Shown piece after piece: positions 36,036 to 44,793 of a stretch of DNA of 64,000 nt. Below the pieces are notes generated by a model. That model saw only the letters and a program-made list of their open reading frames with translations, was not told the DNA's origin and made no database searches. This DNA is from Gammaproteobacteria bacterium (GTDB lineage: Bacteria > Pseudomonadota > Gammaproteobacteria > Thiohalobacterales > Thiohalobacteraceae). Where the stretch lies: the NCBI GenBank assembly GCA_018819175.1, contig JAHJQQ010000042.1, positions 102,734 through 166,733 on the forward strand, read 5' to 3'. The first letter of the stretch is position 1, and every line of letters begins with the position of its first letter. The position numbers were made by a program, and so were the translations under genes.

Positions 36036-36652
36036 TGCGCCTCCTCTTTTGGCGGCACATCCGCAGCGCAGTGAATCTCTCGAATGACAGCGCTATACGG
36101 TTTACCCGATCGGCTCCAGCTCAAGGCCAGATCGAAATGGCTATCCGGGCGCAACCCGAATACCGACATACCCCAGTTGTAGTCCCCTGGATTGTAGCGC
36201 TGCCGGGTCGGTAGCAGCGCCCATTCGAAGGCGATGCGCGCCGGCTTGGCGATCTCACGCGCGGCCCAGATCTGTGCCCAGCTTTCCCGGTTCTGCATAG
36301 CCTGCGATGCGCCTGCAACCTGCACGCGCCACGCCGTCAAGTCGTATTCCAACGTATCGGACGACGTTACCGGCGCGGTATTCCTGACAATGGTCTGGAA
36401 CACACAACTCTGCGCAATCAATTCCACATCCTCGCGCGAAAAGCCTCGCGCCAGGAAGAATGCCCGGGTCTGATCCGGATGACGTTGCACCAACCGTATC
36501 GACAAGCCGGCTTCGCGCAACTCCCAATAGGGTAGACCGGCATCCGCGTCGATGCCGGTTGTCACCTCTGCCTGTGCAGAATATGCAGATAGCGCCACTG
36601 CGCAAACGACGACAATCTTAAAACAGGCATTTATGGTCTGGATTCGTTGCAT
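36032..36652 (-). CDS. Hypothetical periplasmic protein, TlpA partner
   Basis: 206 residues from ATG 36652 (ATG 36664 would add four). A signal peptide is visible (ACFKIVVVCAVALSAYSAQA). Mature sequence includes FSREDVELIAQSCVFQTIVRN and SAVIREIHCAADVP, giving two cysteines that could form a disulfide served by the coupled TlpA-like protein. Its stop overlaps the start of that gene. I do not recognise a named family. Confidence 0.75.
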   Translation of the reverse strand: MQRIQTINACFKIVVVCAVALSAYSAQAEVTTGIDADAGLPYWELREAGLSIRLVQRHPDQTRAFFLARGFSREDVELIAQSCVFQTIVRNTAPVTSSDTLEYDLTAWRVQVAGASQAMQNRESWAQIWAAREIAKPARIAFEWALLPTRQRYNPGDYNWGMSVFGLRPDSHFDLALSWSRSGKPYSAVIREIHCAADVPPKEEAQ

Positions 36653-36736
36653 AATGGCGAGCATAGTACATTATGCATTCCGGCACAGCCGCTGAACGAC
36701 GCTCTGCATTTGTTACAGAGGATCAACACCCAAAGC

Positions 36737-36994
36737 ATGCAACTCATACACATGCAGGTTTATTCAAAAGATAGCAGCGCGCCGCGCGGCGTCTCTGTCT
36801 GGGTAGAGACACGGGACCCGGCGCAGGCCCGGCAGATCGCCACTCAGGCCCTGGCTACGGAAGGCTGGACCCTTACGCAGATCGATAGCAACACGGAAAC
36901 CACGGCCGATGACTACTTCAGGCCCTGCCCAAGCCAACAGGCCTTCCTCCGCGCTCAGACCGCAGGTGTATCCTGGCGTTTCGACGACGAATAG
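36737..36994 (+). CDS. Hypothetical small protein
   Basis: 85 residues from ATG 36737; the frame is open further upstream to a TTG at 36647. The sequence (QLIHMQVYSKDSSAPRGVSVWVETRDPAQARQIATQALATEGWTLTQIDSNTET) looks soluble and of alpha-beta type. No family recognised. It is divergent from the TlpA pair and ends 41 bases before a MITE. The 301-base gap that follows holds that MITE. Confidence 0.55.
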   Translation: MQLIHMQVYSKDSSAPRGVSVWVETRDPAQARQIATQALATEGWTLTQIDSNTETTADDYFRPCPSQQAFLRAQTAGVSWRFDDE

Positions 36995-37035
36995 CCACGA
37001 CTGCTTGGAGATTAGCCTCCTTTATTATTTGTATT

Positions 37036-37264
37036 CACCGCTGTCCCGCAAACCCTGTTCTGAAAAAGCGTAAAGCCCTATGTTATGGCGCATTGCAAAC
37101 GATGAAGCACTTCCCGGATATGACGCAGTTTAACGGAGCGTCCCTTCTCCCTGCGGGAGAAGGACAGGATGAGGGGATAAATTTAATAGGCAAGTTACGC
37201 CGTTTGATCCCCTCTCCCCAACCCTCTCCCCAGCCCTCTCCCGGAGGGAGAGGGAGCAGCAGCG
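37036..37264 (-). mobile_element. MITE copy 3
   Basis: It begins CACCGCTGTCCCGCAAAC, a degenerate form of the terminus in the other copies; the right end has decayed to GCAGCAGCG. The flanking 9-mers ATTTGTATT (37027-37035) and ATCAGTATT (37265-37273) match at seven of nine. The body is inverted relative to the copy at 12565 and in the same orientation as the copy at 10193. Confidence 0.7.
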
Positions 37265-37295
37265 ATCAGTATTCATATTCCATGAGGAAACTATA

Positions 37296-37442
37296 ATGCC
37301 GACCTGGATACAGATTCAGCCTCTTGCCGCACTCATAGCCGGCATTTTGATTTTGACCATGCCCCGCCTGTTCAAAACCATTGTCGCCATTTACCTTATT
37401 GCCATCGGCATTGTCGGCCTGCTGCGGACAGTCCACTTCTGA
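37296..37442 (+). CDS. DUF3096 small membrane protein
   Basis: 48 residues, too short for many gene finders. LAALIAGILILTMPRLFKTIVAIYLIAIGIVGLL matches the DUF3096 two-helix pattern almost completely. GAGGAAA lies at proper distance before the ATG. Function unknown; the family is found in small membrane stress-type proteins. The MITE lies immediately upstream and may carry part of its leader. Confidence 0.8.
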   Translation: MPTWIQIQPLAALIAGILILTMPRLFKTIVAIYLIAIGIVGLLRTVHF

Positions 37443-37602
37443 CAGGATGCAAGGCCCTGACCGGCATCATGACATTTGTCACGCATACGATGACCAGCCT
37501 CCCTCATCGGGGATAAAGATGGCATACGCATGTTTGCACTACAGTTCTGCTAGGCTTGTAGCTGTTGCGGCACTACTCGCCACGGCATCCGGGAGATCGC
37601 TT

Positions 37603-38244
37603 ATGGTACGGATTCATGTATCCATGAACTTCACGCACGAACCACTGAAGCGCACAGCGGTGTGCCTGTATCTCGATACCGACCCTACACACCCGATAGA
37701 AGGCAGCACGGATCGCAACGGGGTTGCTCAGTTCGATATAGCACCCGCCAGCGGCAAGATTGTGATTGCCGGCAGCACCCGCTACCACGGCCGACTCGCT
37801 GGCGATATCGAGATCGGCCTATGGTCGCTGACAGACGGTGATGCCGTGGATGACCGCGGCGCACCGGGTGTCGGGGGCGGCAGCACAGCCTATCCCAACA
37901 TGAAAACGCGCACACTCATCGTGAATAATCACGAGATCCTGACGGACAGTGAAGGTTACCTGGTTGACCTTGCCGATTGGTCGGAAGACTTTGTGCGTGC
38001 CGAGGCCGCTCATGAGGGGTTGGAGCTGACCAGTCAGCACTGGGAAGTTATCCGGTTTCTGCGCAGCCATTACGAAGCGCATCAGGTGCAGGCGAATGTG
38101 CGCGAAATCATCAAGCACTTCCGCAAGATCTGGGGTGAAGATCAGGGCAGCAACCGCTATCTGCACGACATTTTCCCGCGCGGCGGCCCGCAGAAACAGG
38201 GCAACCGCCTGGCGGGACTGCTGCGCACCAAGGGCGAACATTAG
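37603..38244 (+). CDS. Beta-sandwich-DsrC-like fusion lacking the DsrC cysteines
   Basis: 213 residues from ATG 37603, preceded by GGGAG; the upstream open frame is not conserved-looking. Residues about 1-75 look like a small beta-sandwich (STDRNGVAQFDIAPASGKIVIAG). Residues about 105-213 match DsrC/TusE (DSEGYLVDLADWSEDFVRAEAAHEGLELTSQHWEVIRFLR, then FPRGGPQKQGNRLAGLLRTKGEH). Both C-terminal cysteines of DsrC are absent: G200 and the terminal GEH replace them. It therefore cannot carry persulfide like DsrC, and a regulatory or scaffold role is more likely. Confidence 0.8.
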   Translation: MVRIHVSMNFTHEPLKRTAVCLYLDTDPTHPIEGSTDRNGVAQFDIAPASGKIVIAGSTRYHGRLAGDIEIGLWSLTDGDAVDDRGAPGVGGGSTAYPNMKTRTLIVNNHEILTDSEGYLVDLADWSEDFVRAEAAHEGLELTSQHWEVIRFLRSHYEAHQVQANVREIIKHFRKIWGEDQGSNRYLHDIFPRGGPQKQGNRLAGLLRTKGEH

Positions 38245-38283
38245 ATAACACCACGTAGCTGGCAATAACAACGATGTACTGCG

Positions 38284-38360
38284 TTAAGTAAACTCTGAAT
38301 AATTAGTCATTCCGGCGCAAACCGGAATGACGGTGTAATAACAAATCAGAGGTTCCTTAA
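38284..38360. repeat. 77-bp repeat of the GGAACCTCTGATT-ended family
   Basis: The ends TTAAGTAAACTCTGAATAAT and CAAATCAGAGGTTCCTTAA are inverted copies. The interior has TCATTCCGGCGCAAACCGGAATGA, the same palindrome as the repeat at 15479. It lies downstream of the DsrC-like gene and beside the DUF3617 stop. Confidence 0.7.
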
Positions 38361-38374
38361 AATGTTCAGCCGTT

Positions 38375-38809
38375 TTATTTTGGGCAATCGCCGATGCGGC
38401 GGCCCGTCAGCGTCTGGCTCATTGTCATCCCCCCGCCCGGGCCGTTACGCATTTCCATTTCCATGCTGCCCTGATAAGTATCGCCAGCATAGGTAATCTT
38501 CCCATTGCCAACCATCGTGCCGCCATCATGTGTACATTCGGCATTCCAGGTCACGGTGTTGCCCTCAATATTATGATCCAGGCGCTGGCAGTCCTTCGAC
38601 GACTGCGGATCCTTCGGCACCAGATCTTCGCGGGTAATGCAGGTGCGCTGGGTGGTGGGTGGCGGCACCATGGGCATACCGGGCATATGCATGGTAATAG
38701 TTGTTTCCCACAGGCCGGGCTGCATATTCAAGTCGGCCTGTGCGCCGAAGCTGCTCAGCGCCAAAGTTGCTCCCAGAGTGATTTTTCTTATTGTTCCGCA
38801 CTGCTTCAT
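38375..38809 (-). CDS. DUF3617 secreted protein
   Basis: 144 residues from ATG 38809, preceded by GGAGG. A signal peptide is present (KITLGATLALSSFGAQA). The mature part, NMQPGLWETTITMHMPGMP ... QRTCITREDL ... MTMSQTLTGRRIGDC, is typical of DUF3617, a secreted family of unknown function with conserved cysteines. The ATG is 14 bases from the slyX stop, so the two may be cotranscribed. Confidence 0.88.
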   Translation of the reverse strand: MKQCGTIRKITLGATLALSSFGAQADLNMQPGLWETTITMHMPGMPMVPPPTTQRTCITREDLVPKDPQSSKDCQRLDHNIEGNTVTWNAECTHDGGTMVGNGKITYAGDTYQGSMEMEMRNGPGGGMTMSQTLTGRRIGDCPK

Positions 38810-38822
38810 CGGTGTTCCTCCC

Positions 38823-39041
38823 TCAATAATGCGGTGGTGGCGTTTCCTCATCACGCGAGGCGATCATGGACGCGGCGCTGGCTCGTAACTGCACTTCCAG
38901 GCGTTTGATGGTTTCCGCCTGCTCACGGATAAGCCGTTCCTGTTCCAGCAGGGCACGCGTCATTTCATCCAACGCGGCCTCCTGATGGGCCAGCCGGATC
39001 TCAACAGTTTCGAGTCGCGCCTGTAATTCAATGTCGGACAT
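38823..39041 (-). CDS. slyX: SlyX family protein
   Basis: 72 residues, normal for SlyX. The sequence is a single coiled coil (RLETVEIRLAHQEAALDEMTRALLEQERLIREQAETIKRLEVQLR) with the conserved C-terminal PPHY. Function unknown; in enterobacteria slyX neighbours slyD, whereas here the SlyD-like gene is 11 kb away. Confidence 0.93.
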   Translation of the reverse strand: MSDIELQARLETVEIRLAHQEAALDEMTRALLEQERLIREQAETIKRLEVQLRASAASMIASRDEETPPPHY

Positions 39042-39123
39042 TAATACCAGCTTGTTATTGTACAGTCACGGCAGTGTAACGCAGCCATGCGGATAGGGGT
39101 AACCGGCAAGCGGGAATGCTGCG

Positions 39124-39954
39124 CTACTGGGCTGGCTTCAAAGGCCGATGCTCGGGCCAGAGACTGGGGTCGATGGTGGCACGATAGGCATGCCAGGTCG
39201 CATAACCGATCACCGGTATCAGCACCAGTATCCCCAGCAGCGCGGTCATGACACAGATCACCATGGCCAGCACAATGAACAGCGCCCACAATAACAGCGG
39301 CAGCTTGTTGTTCATAACCGCATGCACACTGGTCAATACGGCAGTCACGGTGTCCACGCGACGATCCAGCATCATCGGCAACGAGAACGCGCTCGCCGTG
39401 AAGACCAGTGTGGCGAACAGCGCACCCACCAGCGTCCCGACGGTGAGGAACACCGCCAGATCTGTTAAATGGGGTTGCGATTCCATTGGAAAGAATACGT
39501 GCACCATGGAACCGGCACGCGCCCAGAGTAAAAAGATAATCAGCAGAATAACGGAGTAGACCATTTCACTACCGAGATGCCGACGTCCCTCGCGCAGGCA
39601 ATAGCCGATTTTCGGACGCAGCCCGCGCTGCAGTTGGCAACTGATGGAATACAGGCCAATGGCCAGTACCGGCGCGATAAAAACAAATCCGGACATCAGG
39701 CTCAGAATGAGGACATAACCACCCAACTGCCAGGTGAAGAAGGCCAACGCATAACTGAGCAGCATGACAAAACCGCCATAGGTCAGGCTCACGCCCGGCG
39801 CGCGCAGAAAATCCTGCCAGCCAAGCTGCAGCCACTGTATTGGAGCGTTCAAAGGCAATTGACGACAGGGTGCAATGAAGGGCAAGCCCTCCAACTCCCG
39901 CTCGGTCTGTAGCGAGGGCTCGTCGTCGTGATTCTGGATATCTGAATAGGCCAT
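39124..39954 (-). CDS. DUF2189 integral membrane protein
   Basis: 276 residues from ATG 39954, preceded by GGAGG. Six membrane helices are predicted. Motifs CRQLPLNAPIQWLQLGWQDFLRAPGVSLTYG and GYCLREGRRHLGSEM fit DUF2189, a family of unknown function (possible cytochrome c oxidase-associated protein). It ends 82 bases before slyX. The 189-base gap to the divergent Rieske fusion contains both promoters. Confidence 0.85.
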   Translation of the reverse strand: MAYSDIQNHDDEPSLQTERELEGLPFIAPCRQLPLNAPIQWLQLGWQDFLRAPGVSLTYGGFVMLLSYALAFFTWQLGGYVLILSLMSGFVFIAPVLAIGLYSISCQLQRGLRPKIGYCLREGRRHLGSEMVYSVILLIIFLLWARAGSMVHVFFPMESQPHLTDLAVFLTVGTLVGALFATLVFTASAFSLPMMLDRRVDTVTAVLTSVHAVMNNKLPLLLWALFIVLAMVICVMTALLGILVLIPVIGYATWHAYRATIDPSLWPEHRPLKPAQ

Positions 39955-40143
39955 CTCTTTTTCCTCCGCGACGGGTGACGGCGAAAGCAATCGCGTCATA
40001 TCGCATTGAGTATTGTTATGATATTGACCATAGCCTATGCCAAAGGACTTGCAAGCCATGGGGGATTGCCCGGTTGACTTACCGTGCGCCCACCGCTCGT
40101 GGCCTGTCCACCCATACACTTAACTTCCTGTTGGAGAAATATG

Positions 40144-40770
40144 ATGAGTGACGCCCTGAATTACCTGGTTGCCGCCCGCCCCGAAGCCATCGGGCCGTAC
40201 TTTAAATTCCTCAAAGAGGCCGGCAAGCACCTGGACACCCGTACCCGCGATCTGATCTCGGTTATCACCAAGGTCGATGCACAAACCGAGGGCGGCTTTC
40301 GCCAGTATCTGACACGTGCGCTGCGTAACGGCGCCAGCGCCAATGAAGTGATCGATGCGTTACTGATGGCCTTCCCGACCCTGGGCCTGGCCAAGATCGT
40401 CTGGGCCACGGATATTCTGCTGGATATGGATATCCCGGAATTCCGTCCCGAGAATCTGTTCGCTGAATCCAGCTGGCATGCGGTCGGTCCTGTCGACAGC
40501 CTGGTTTCGGGCGAGATCAGCTACCGTGATTGCGATGGACGAAATTTGTATATCTACCGTGATGGCGATACCTTGCGCGTCTATGACAGTCGCTGCCCCC
40601 ATCAGGTCACCAACATCCCGCATCTGGCGTTGGAAGGCACTCAGCTCACCTGCCCGAAACATCATTGGAAATTCGACGTGACCACCGGCGCCTGTACCGC
40701 CGTCGGCAATCGACCGCTCAAACACTTTGAACACAAAGTGGAAAATGGCGTGCTGCACGCCTATTGGTAG
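40144..40770 (+). CDS. AhpD-like-Rieske ferredoxin fusion
   Basis: 208 residues. I chose ATG 40144, about seven bases after TTGGAG; ATG 40141 is also possible. The N-terminal half is a carboxymuconolactone decarboxylase/AhpD helical domain (KHLDTRTRDLISVITKVDAQTEGGFRQYLTRALRNGASANEVIDALLMAF). It lacks the CxxC of peroxide-active AhpD. The C-terminal half is a Rieske domain with CPHQ (C-x-H) and CPKHHW (C-x2-H), binding a [2Fe-2S] cluster. Its electron partner is unknown. A cytoplasmic redox role is likely. Confidence 0.88.
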   Translation: MSDALNYLVAARPEAIGPYFKFLKEAGKHLDTRTRDLISVITKVDAQTEGGFRQYLTRALRNGASANEVIDALLMAFPTLGLAKIVWATDILLDMDIPEFRPENLFAESSWHAVGPVDSLVSGEISYRDCDGRNLYIYRDGDTLRVYDSRCPHQVTNIPHLALEGTQLTCPKHHWKFDVTTGACTAVGNRPLKHFEHKVENGVLHAYW

Positions 40771-40783
40771 CCCCACTGACAGC

Positions 40784-40811
40784 GCCGTACTTGATCGTCG
40801 TCAAGTACGGC
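40784..40811. terminator. Hairpin after the Rieske fusion gene
   Basis: The 11-base arms GCCGTACTTGA (40784-40794) and TCAAGTACGGC (40801-40811) are perfect complements with a 6-base loop. It lacks a T run, so it may be a Rho-type or processing hairpin. It separates the Rieske gene from the hydrolase gene. Confidence 0.5.
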
Positions 40812-40887
40812 AGCATCCGAGCTTGATGATCCGGTTCATGCAGGCCGACACTACGATTGCAGCAGTATGTAATCGGAGGAATCCCGT

Positions 40888-41730
40888 ATGAACATTCGTC
40901 ATCTGCTCCGCGCAGGAATTCTACTCGGCGTATTGGTCGGCTCTCCGACCCAGGCCGATGTGCTGGTGCTGGTGCATGGCTGGTCGGCCAATGCCGATAC
41001 CTGGCTGCGCAACGGTGTCATCGCGCCACTGGCGGCGCGCGGGTGGGTGGATGCCGGCGTAATGATTGCCGGACCGCAGGGCACAACTTATCTTCCTGCT
41101 TACAGCAACAATACCCAGCGCACAATCTATCGTGCACAACTAACGGCCGAAGCACCGTTGCATGTTCAGGCAACGCAGCTGCAGGCAGAGCTGCGAATGA
41201 TTCGTCAGCAACATCCCAACGAACCTATCACGCTGGCCGGCCACTCCTCTGGTGGTATTGTCGCGAGATTGGCGTTAGTGCATCCGCAAACTCCGGCGGT
41301 GCAGGCGCTGATTACTCTAGGCAGTCCGAACCTGGGCACGGTGCGTGCCATTCAGGGCCTGGATATCGCCGAGAGCAAACCGTTTTTCTGCCCGGGTCCC
41401 GGCGTTGATTTTGTCAAACGCGTCGCCGGTGGTGATGATTACCGATACTTACGAGCCTCACGCGGCGCGCTCTACGATCTGCAGCCTGTGCATTACGGCA
41501 GCCTCATTGATTGGCTGAATCATCAACCGCATCCCGACATTGCCTACTATGGCGTGATCCGCGGCGGCCCATCCGGCCATGGTGACGAACTGGTTCCGGC
41601 CGGCAGCCAGGATCTGAATCAGGTGCCCGCGTTACAAGGGCGCGTGAACGTGTTGGTTGTGCCGACGAGTCATGGTCTGGAACCACGCGACGGTGTACTG
41701 ATTGCGGATATTCTAGAGGGGAGACGCTGA
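40888..41730 (+). CDS. Secreted alpha/beta hydrolase (lipase-like)
   Basis: 280 residues with a signal peptide (LRAGILLGVLVGSPTQA). Motifs LVLVHGWSANADTW (oxyanion HG) and the nucleophile elbow GHSSGGIVARLAL; the acid and histidine are probably in GHGDELVPAGSQ and VPTSHGLEPRDG. It is a periplasmic or secreted esterase/lipase-like enzyme with unknown substrate. CGGAGGA precedes the ATG. Convergent with the degenerate kinase gene 20 bases away. Confidence 0.87.
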   Translation: MNIRHLLRAGILLGVLVGSPTQADVLVLVHGWSANADTWLRNGVIAPLAARGWVDAGVMIAGPQGTTYLPAYSNNTQRTIYRAQLTAEAPLHVQATQLQAELRMIRQQHPNEPITLAGHSSGGIVARLALVHPQTPAVQALITLGSPNLGTVRAIQGLDIAESKPFFCPGPGVDFVKRVAGGDDYRYLRASRGALYDLQPVHYGSLIDWLNHQPHPDIAYYGVIRGGPSGHGDELVPAGSQDLNQVPALQGRVNVLVVPTSHGLEPRDGVLIADILEGRR

Positions 41731-41750
41731 AAGAACGACGGAAAGGAAAC

Positions 41751-43328
41751 CTAAACCGTCGTACCGGGCAGACGCAGATAGCGGATCGTGCCACCCGCCG
41801 GATTGGGCACACACCAGAGCCGGCCATTCTGAGCGGCAATCAATTCCGCCGCGGCCAGCAACGGGGCGTCGCTCTCGGTAGCACGCTCCGCGAGCAGCGA
41901 CTCGAACGTGTTCTGAATCTCTATCAAGCTGGTTTCAGCGCCGCCATCGGTAATGCTCAGTTCAATGCCCGCATCCCGGGTAGCACGGCCAATCAGGATG
42001 ATCGGCTTACGCTGTTCTCGCGGTGCAGCCAGCGTGGCCTCGATAGCCTCATGCAGCAATTCAGATAACACCTGCTCCAGGATGACCTGATCCACACCGG
42101 TGGCCGGCAGATTCTTGGCCAGACGCTGCACGACACGGATGTCGTTGGCTTGCAGAACAGCATCGGCCTGCAACAGCACGTTGGCAACAAGTGAAGCCAG
42201 ATTCTCGCCGGCCGGTATCGTCACCAGCGTGTCGCGGGCGGCCTCCGCTTTCTGTTGAATCGCACGAAACAGTGTCGCGAATTTTTTCGCATCGGTCTTG
42301 CCTCGATCAATGCGCCGTAAGGCTATACGGGTAAATTGCACTATCGCGGCGAGATCGGTCTCAAGCGGTTGCGGTGGTGATTCGTTCGCTGCGGGTACCG
42401 CAACGTCAGGTTGCGCCTCTGGTATCGGCGCGGATGCGGCAATGATCTGGCCTGCGTCGCTCAGCTGCACCTGTGCATCCTGAGACAGTGGCGTCCGGCT
42501 CTGCCCAATGGGATCCAGATGCCAATGAAAATGCAGTGCCGAGTCCGGATCGGTTACCGGCAGGTATATCCGGTTGTGATTACTCTGCGCCAAAGCGGGT
42601 GCGGCCTGTTCACGGGATTTGCCACCAGACTCCGGCTGATCGAGCGGCACGGTGCGTTCTCCTGCGGACTCCTGCAGCAACCCCACCATGAGCATCAGCA
42701 GCAGGGTCCAGGCAAATGGCGAGAGATAGGTGGAGGCCAGCAGGCCGGCATTGATCAACAGATCTATACCCGTTGCGCCACCGAGTATGTACAACGCTAC
42801 CCACCATCCGGTGAGTGCGGCTGACTGGGTTGATCGGGCATAAAGCCGCGTATGCCAGAGCATATAACCCCAACTCACCAGGATCACGGTATGCACCAGC
42901 CACCAGGCCTGACTGACCCGTGCCAACAGGTCGATACCGGGAAACGGTGTGCTGACCTCGGCGAAATTGAAATACACCAGACTGACGGGCGCGCCGAGAT
43001 TCAGCAGCAGCAAACCCGGCCAGGCAACACTCAACGCGATCAGCAATACATTGCGCGGCCGTTCAAACAGCACTGCAACCAGCCACGTCAGCGTGAACCA
43101 ACTCAGCAAGCCACAGGCGATCACAACCTTGCCTATCAGGGGCATAAACACAGCGGGCGCCGACTGCAGCCAGGCGCTGCCCGCCGTGAAACCGGCCACC
43201 GACAAGCACAGCAGGGCAAATAAAATTTGCGCGGCCACGCGCGCCGGCGCCACTCGAGTAGCCCGGTGCAGGGATTGCGCTGCACCATACAGGGCAACGC
43301 CGGTACTGATGTACAAAGCGGATGTCAT
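41751..43328 (-). CDS. Seven-helix membrane protein with degenerate kinase-like ATPase domain
   Basis: 525 residues. The first 220 form about seven membrane helices, like 7TM sensor modules. A low-complexity linker (about 220-320) precedes a region resembling histidine-kinase dimerisation and ATPase domains (VDQVILEQVLSELLHEAIEATL, ITDGGAETSLIEIQNTFESLL, LAAAELIAAQNGRLWCVPNPAGGTIRYLRL). The N-box asparagine is not visible and no phospho-histidine motif is found, so it is probably a pseudokinase-type sensor. No known partner lies beside it. Confidence 0.7.
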   Translation of the reverse strand: MTSALYISTGVALYGAAQSLHRATRVAPARVAAQILFALLCLSVAGFTAGSAWLQSAPAVFMPLIGKVVIACGLLSWFTLTWLVAVLFERPRNVLLIALSVAWPGLLLLNLGAPVSLVYFNFAEVSTPFPGIDLLARVSQAWWLVHTVILVSWGYMLWHTRLYARSTQSAALTGWWVALYILGGATGIDLLINAGLLASTYLSPFAWTLLLMLMVGLLQESAGERTVPLDQPESGGKSREQAAPALAQSNHNRIYLPVTDPDSALHFHWHLDPIGQSRTPLSQDAQVQLSDAGQIIAASAPIPEAQPDVAVPAANESPPQPLETDLAAIVQFTRIALRRIDRGKTDAKKFATLFRAIQQKAEAARDTLVTIPAGENLASLVANVLLQADAVLQANDIRVVQRLAKNLPATGVDQVILEQVLSELLHEAIEATLAAPREQRKPIILIGRATRDAGIELSITDGGAETSLIEIQNTFESLLAERATESDAPLLAAAELIAAQNGRLWCVPNPAGGTIRYLRLPGTTV

Positions 43329-43454
43329 GAGTATTGAGCTGCGATCCCGCTAGATCATTAGTCGTAATTGTTTGATTCAGATTGTTACTTTAGCGGCCAC
43401 ACCACCAAATACTCGATCCAGGCCTGTCCACTGCCCTGACAATAGCAGACCGTT

Positions 43455-43778
43455 TCAATACCAGCCCGGACCCCATCCATAACCGGGATAACCGCCGTAT
43501 GCCGGGTAACCCGTATAGGCCGGATAGCCTCCATAAGTGGGATAGCCGTAGCCAGGGTAGCCATATCCATAGGCCGGGTAACCGTAACCATAGCCAGGAT
43601 AGCCATAACCGTAGCCGGGATAACCATAGCCAGGGCCGTACCAGCCACGACGATCCCAATAATCGTCATCCCAATCATCGAACCAGTCGCCAGGCCACCA
43701 ACCGGCCTGAGACTGCGCCAACGGCAACGCGGTGCCGACCACCAGCAGAAGTGCGAGTAATAGTTTTTTCGATGTCAT
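43455..43778 (-). CDS. Gly/Tyr-rich secreted protein, sulfur-globule-protein-like
   Basis: 107 residues. A signal peptide (KLLLALLLVVGTALPLAQSQA) precedes GWWPGDWFDDWDDDYWDRRG and then about 60 residues of GYGYPGYGYGYPAYG repeats ending in GWGPGWY. This composition resembles the sulfur globule envelope proteins SgpA/SgpB of purple sulfur bacteria. GAGGAGG precedes the ATG. The repeat makes other frames long and open; those are not genes. Other structural roles for such repeats are possible. Confidence 0.75.
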   Translation of the reverse strand: MTSKKLLLALLLVVGTALPLAQSQAGWWPGDWFDDWDDDYWDRRGWYGPGYGYPGYGYGYPGYGYGYPAYGYGYPGYGYPTYGGYPAYTGYPAYGGYPGYGWGPGWY

Positions 43779-43926
43779 GTCATCCTCCTCGGCAGGCAGA
43801 GTTTTGCGGCCTCCCTACTCGAAAAATAGCCAACCCAATGCCGTCCGCCAGGGATACCTCGGACAAAAAATCTGGTTATTGATCAGGATCAATCTTTCCA
43901 GGGTGGCATACTGTACGCATCCTCAG

Positions 43927-44721
43927 ATGAACCACACGACGGCATGCCTTGTGATTCCGCCTCTCACTATTCTCTACCGCGACACATGGCTGATTGCCAT
44001 CGCTAAACCCAGCGGGCTGCTGGTGCATCGCAGTTTGATTGACAAGCACGAAACCCGCTTCGCACTGCAAATGCTGCGCGATCAGATTGGACAGCGCGTC
44101 TATCCAGTGCACCGGTTGGATAAGCCAACCTCGGGGGTATTGCTGTTCACGCTGGATGAGGAGTCTGCGCGATGTATGGGTGAACAGTTCGAGCACAACG
44201 CAGTGCTCAAACGTTATCTCGCTGTGGTCCGTGGCTATACTTCGGATGAGGGGACTATCGACTATGCCTTGCGCGAAGAGCAGGACCGGCTGACGGATGG
44301 ACGCGCCCGGCAAAACAAACCGTCGCAACCTGCCATCACGGACTACCAGCGGCTCGCCACATTGGAAATCCCTGTCTCCGACGGGCGTCATCCCACAAGC
44401 CGCTACTCCCTACTCACTATCCAACCGCGCACCGGCCGCAAGCATCAGATACGCAGACACATGAAACACATCTTTCACCCCATCATCGGCGACACCACGC
44501 ACGGCGATGGACGCCACAACCGGCTTTTTCTAGAGCAACTCAATTGCCGGCGGCTATTACTCGCCGCACAAGAGCTGCATTTCACACACCCCTACAGTGG
44601 CGCGCGGATAAGTATCCGCTCGCCCTTGGATGAGCAGTTTCAGCGTGTATTAGAAGCGTTCGAGTGGCAGGCAGGGGATATGGAGGACGATGCTGATTCA
44701 CGCACACAGACTACGCAATGA
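43927..44721 (+). CDS. truC: tRNA pseudouridine(65) synthase TruC
   Basis: 264 residues from ATG 43927. The catalytic aspartate lies in VYPVHRLDKPTSGVLLF. LVHRSLIDKHETRFALQMLRDQIGQ and GRKHQIRRHMKHIFHPIIGDTTHGDGRHNRLF fit the TruC group rather than RluA/C/D, which also carry an S4 domain. It modifies U65 of tRNA. A GTG at 43950 is an alternative start. Single gene. Confidence 0.9.
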   Translation: MNHTTACLVIPPLTILYRDTWLIAIAKPSGLLVHRSLIDKHETRFALQMLRDQIGQRVYPVHRLDKPTSGVLLFTLDEESARCMGEQFEHNAVLKRYLAVVRGYTSDEGTIDYALREEQDRLTDGRARQNKPSQPAITDYQRLATLEIPVSDGRHPTSRYSLLTIQPRTGRKHQIRRHMKHIFHPIIGDTTHGDGRHNRLFLEQLNCRRLLLAAQELHFTHPYSGARISIRSPLDEQFQRVLEAFEWQAGDMEDDADSRTQTTQ

Positions 44722-44793
44722 ACAGGGCGTTGCAGGAACAGAACATTATTGACGCTGCGAAATACAAACTCCGGTGCCGGTAGCGTAACGACC

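Noticed and set aside
43385..43678. Met/Ile/Val/Thr-rich frame overlapping the Gly/Tyr protein
   Set aside because: An alternate reading of the GYGYPG repeats without a signal peptide or ribosome site.
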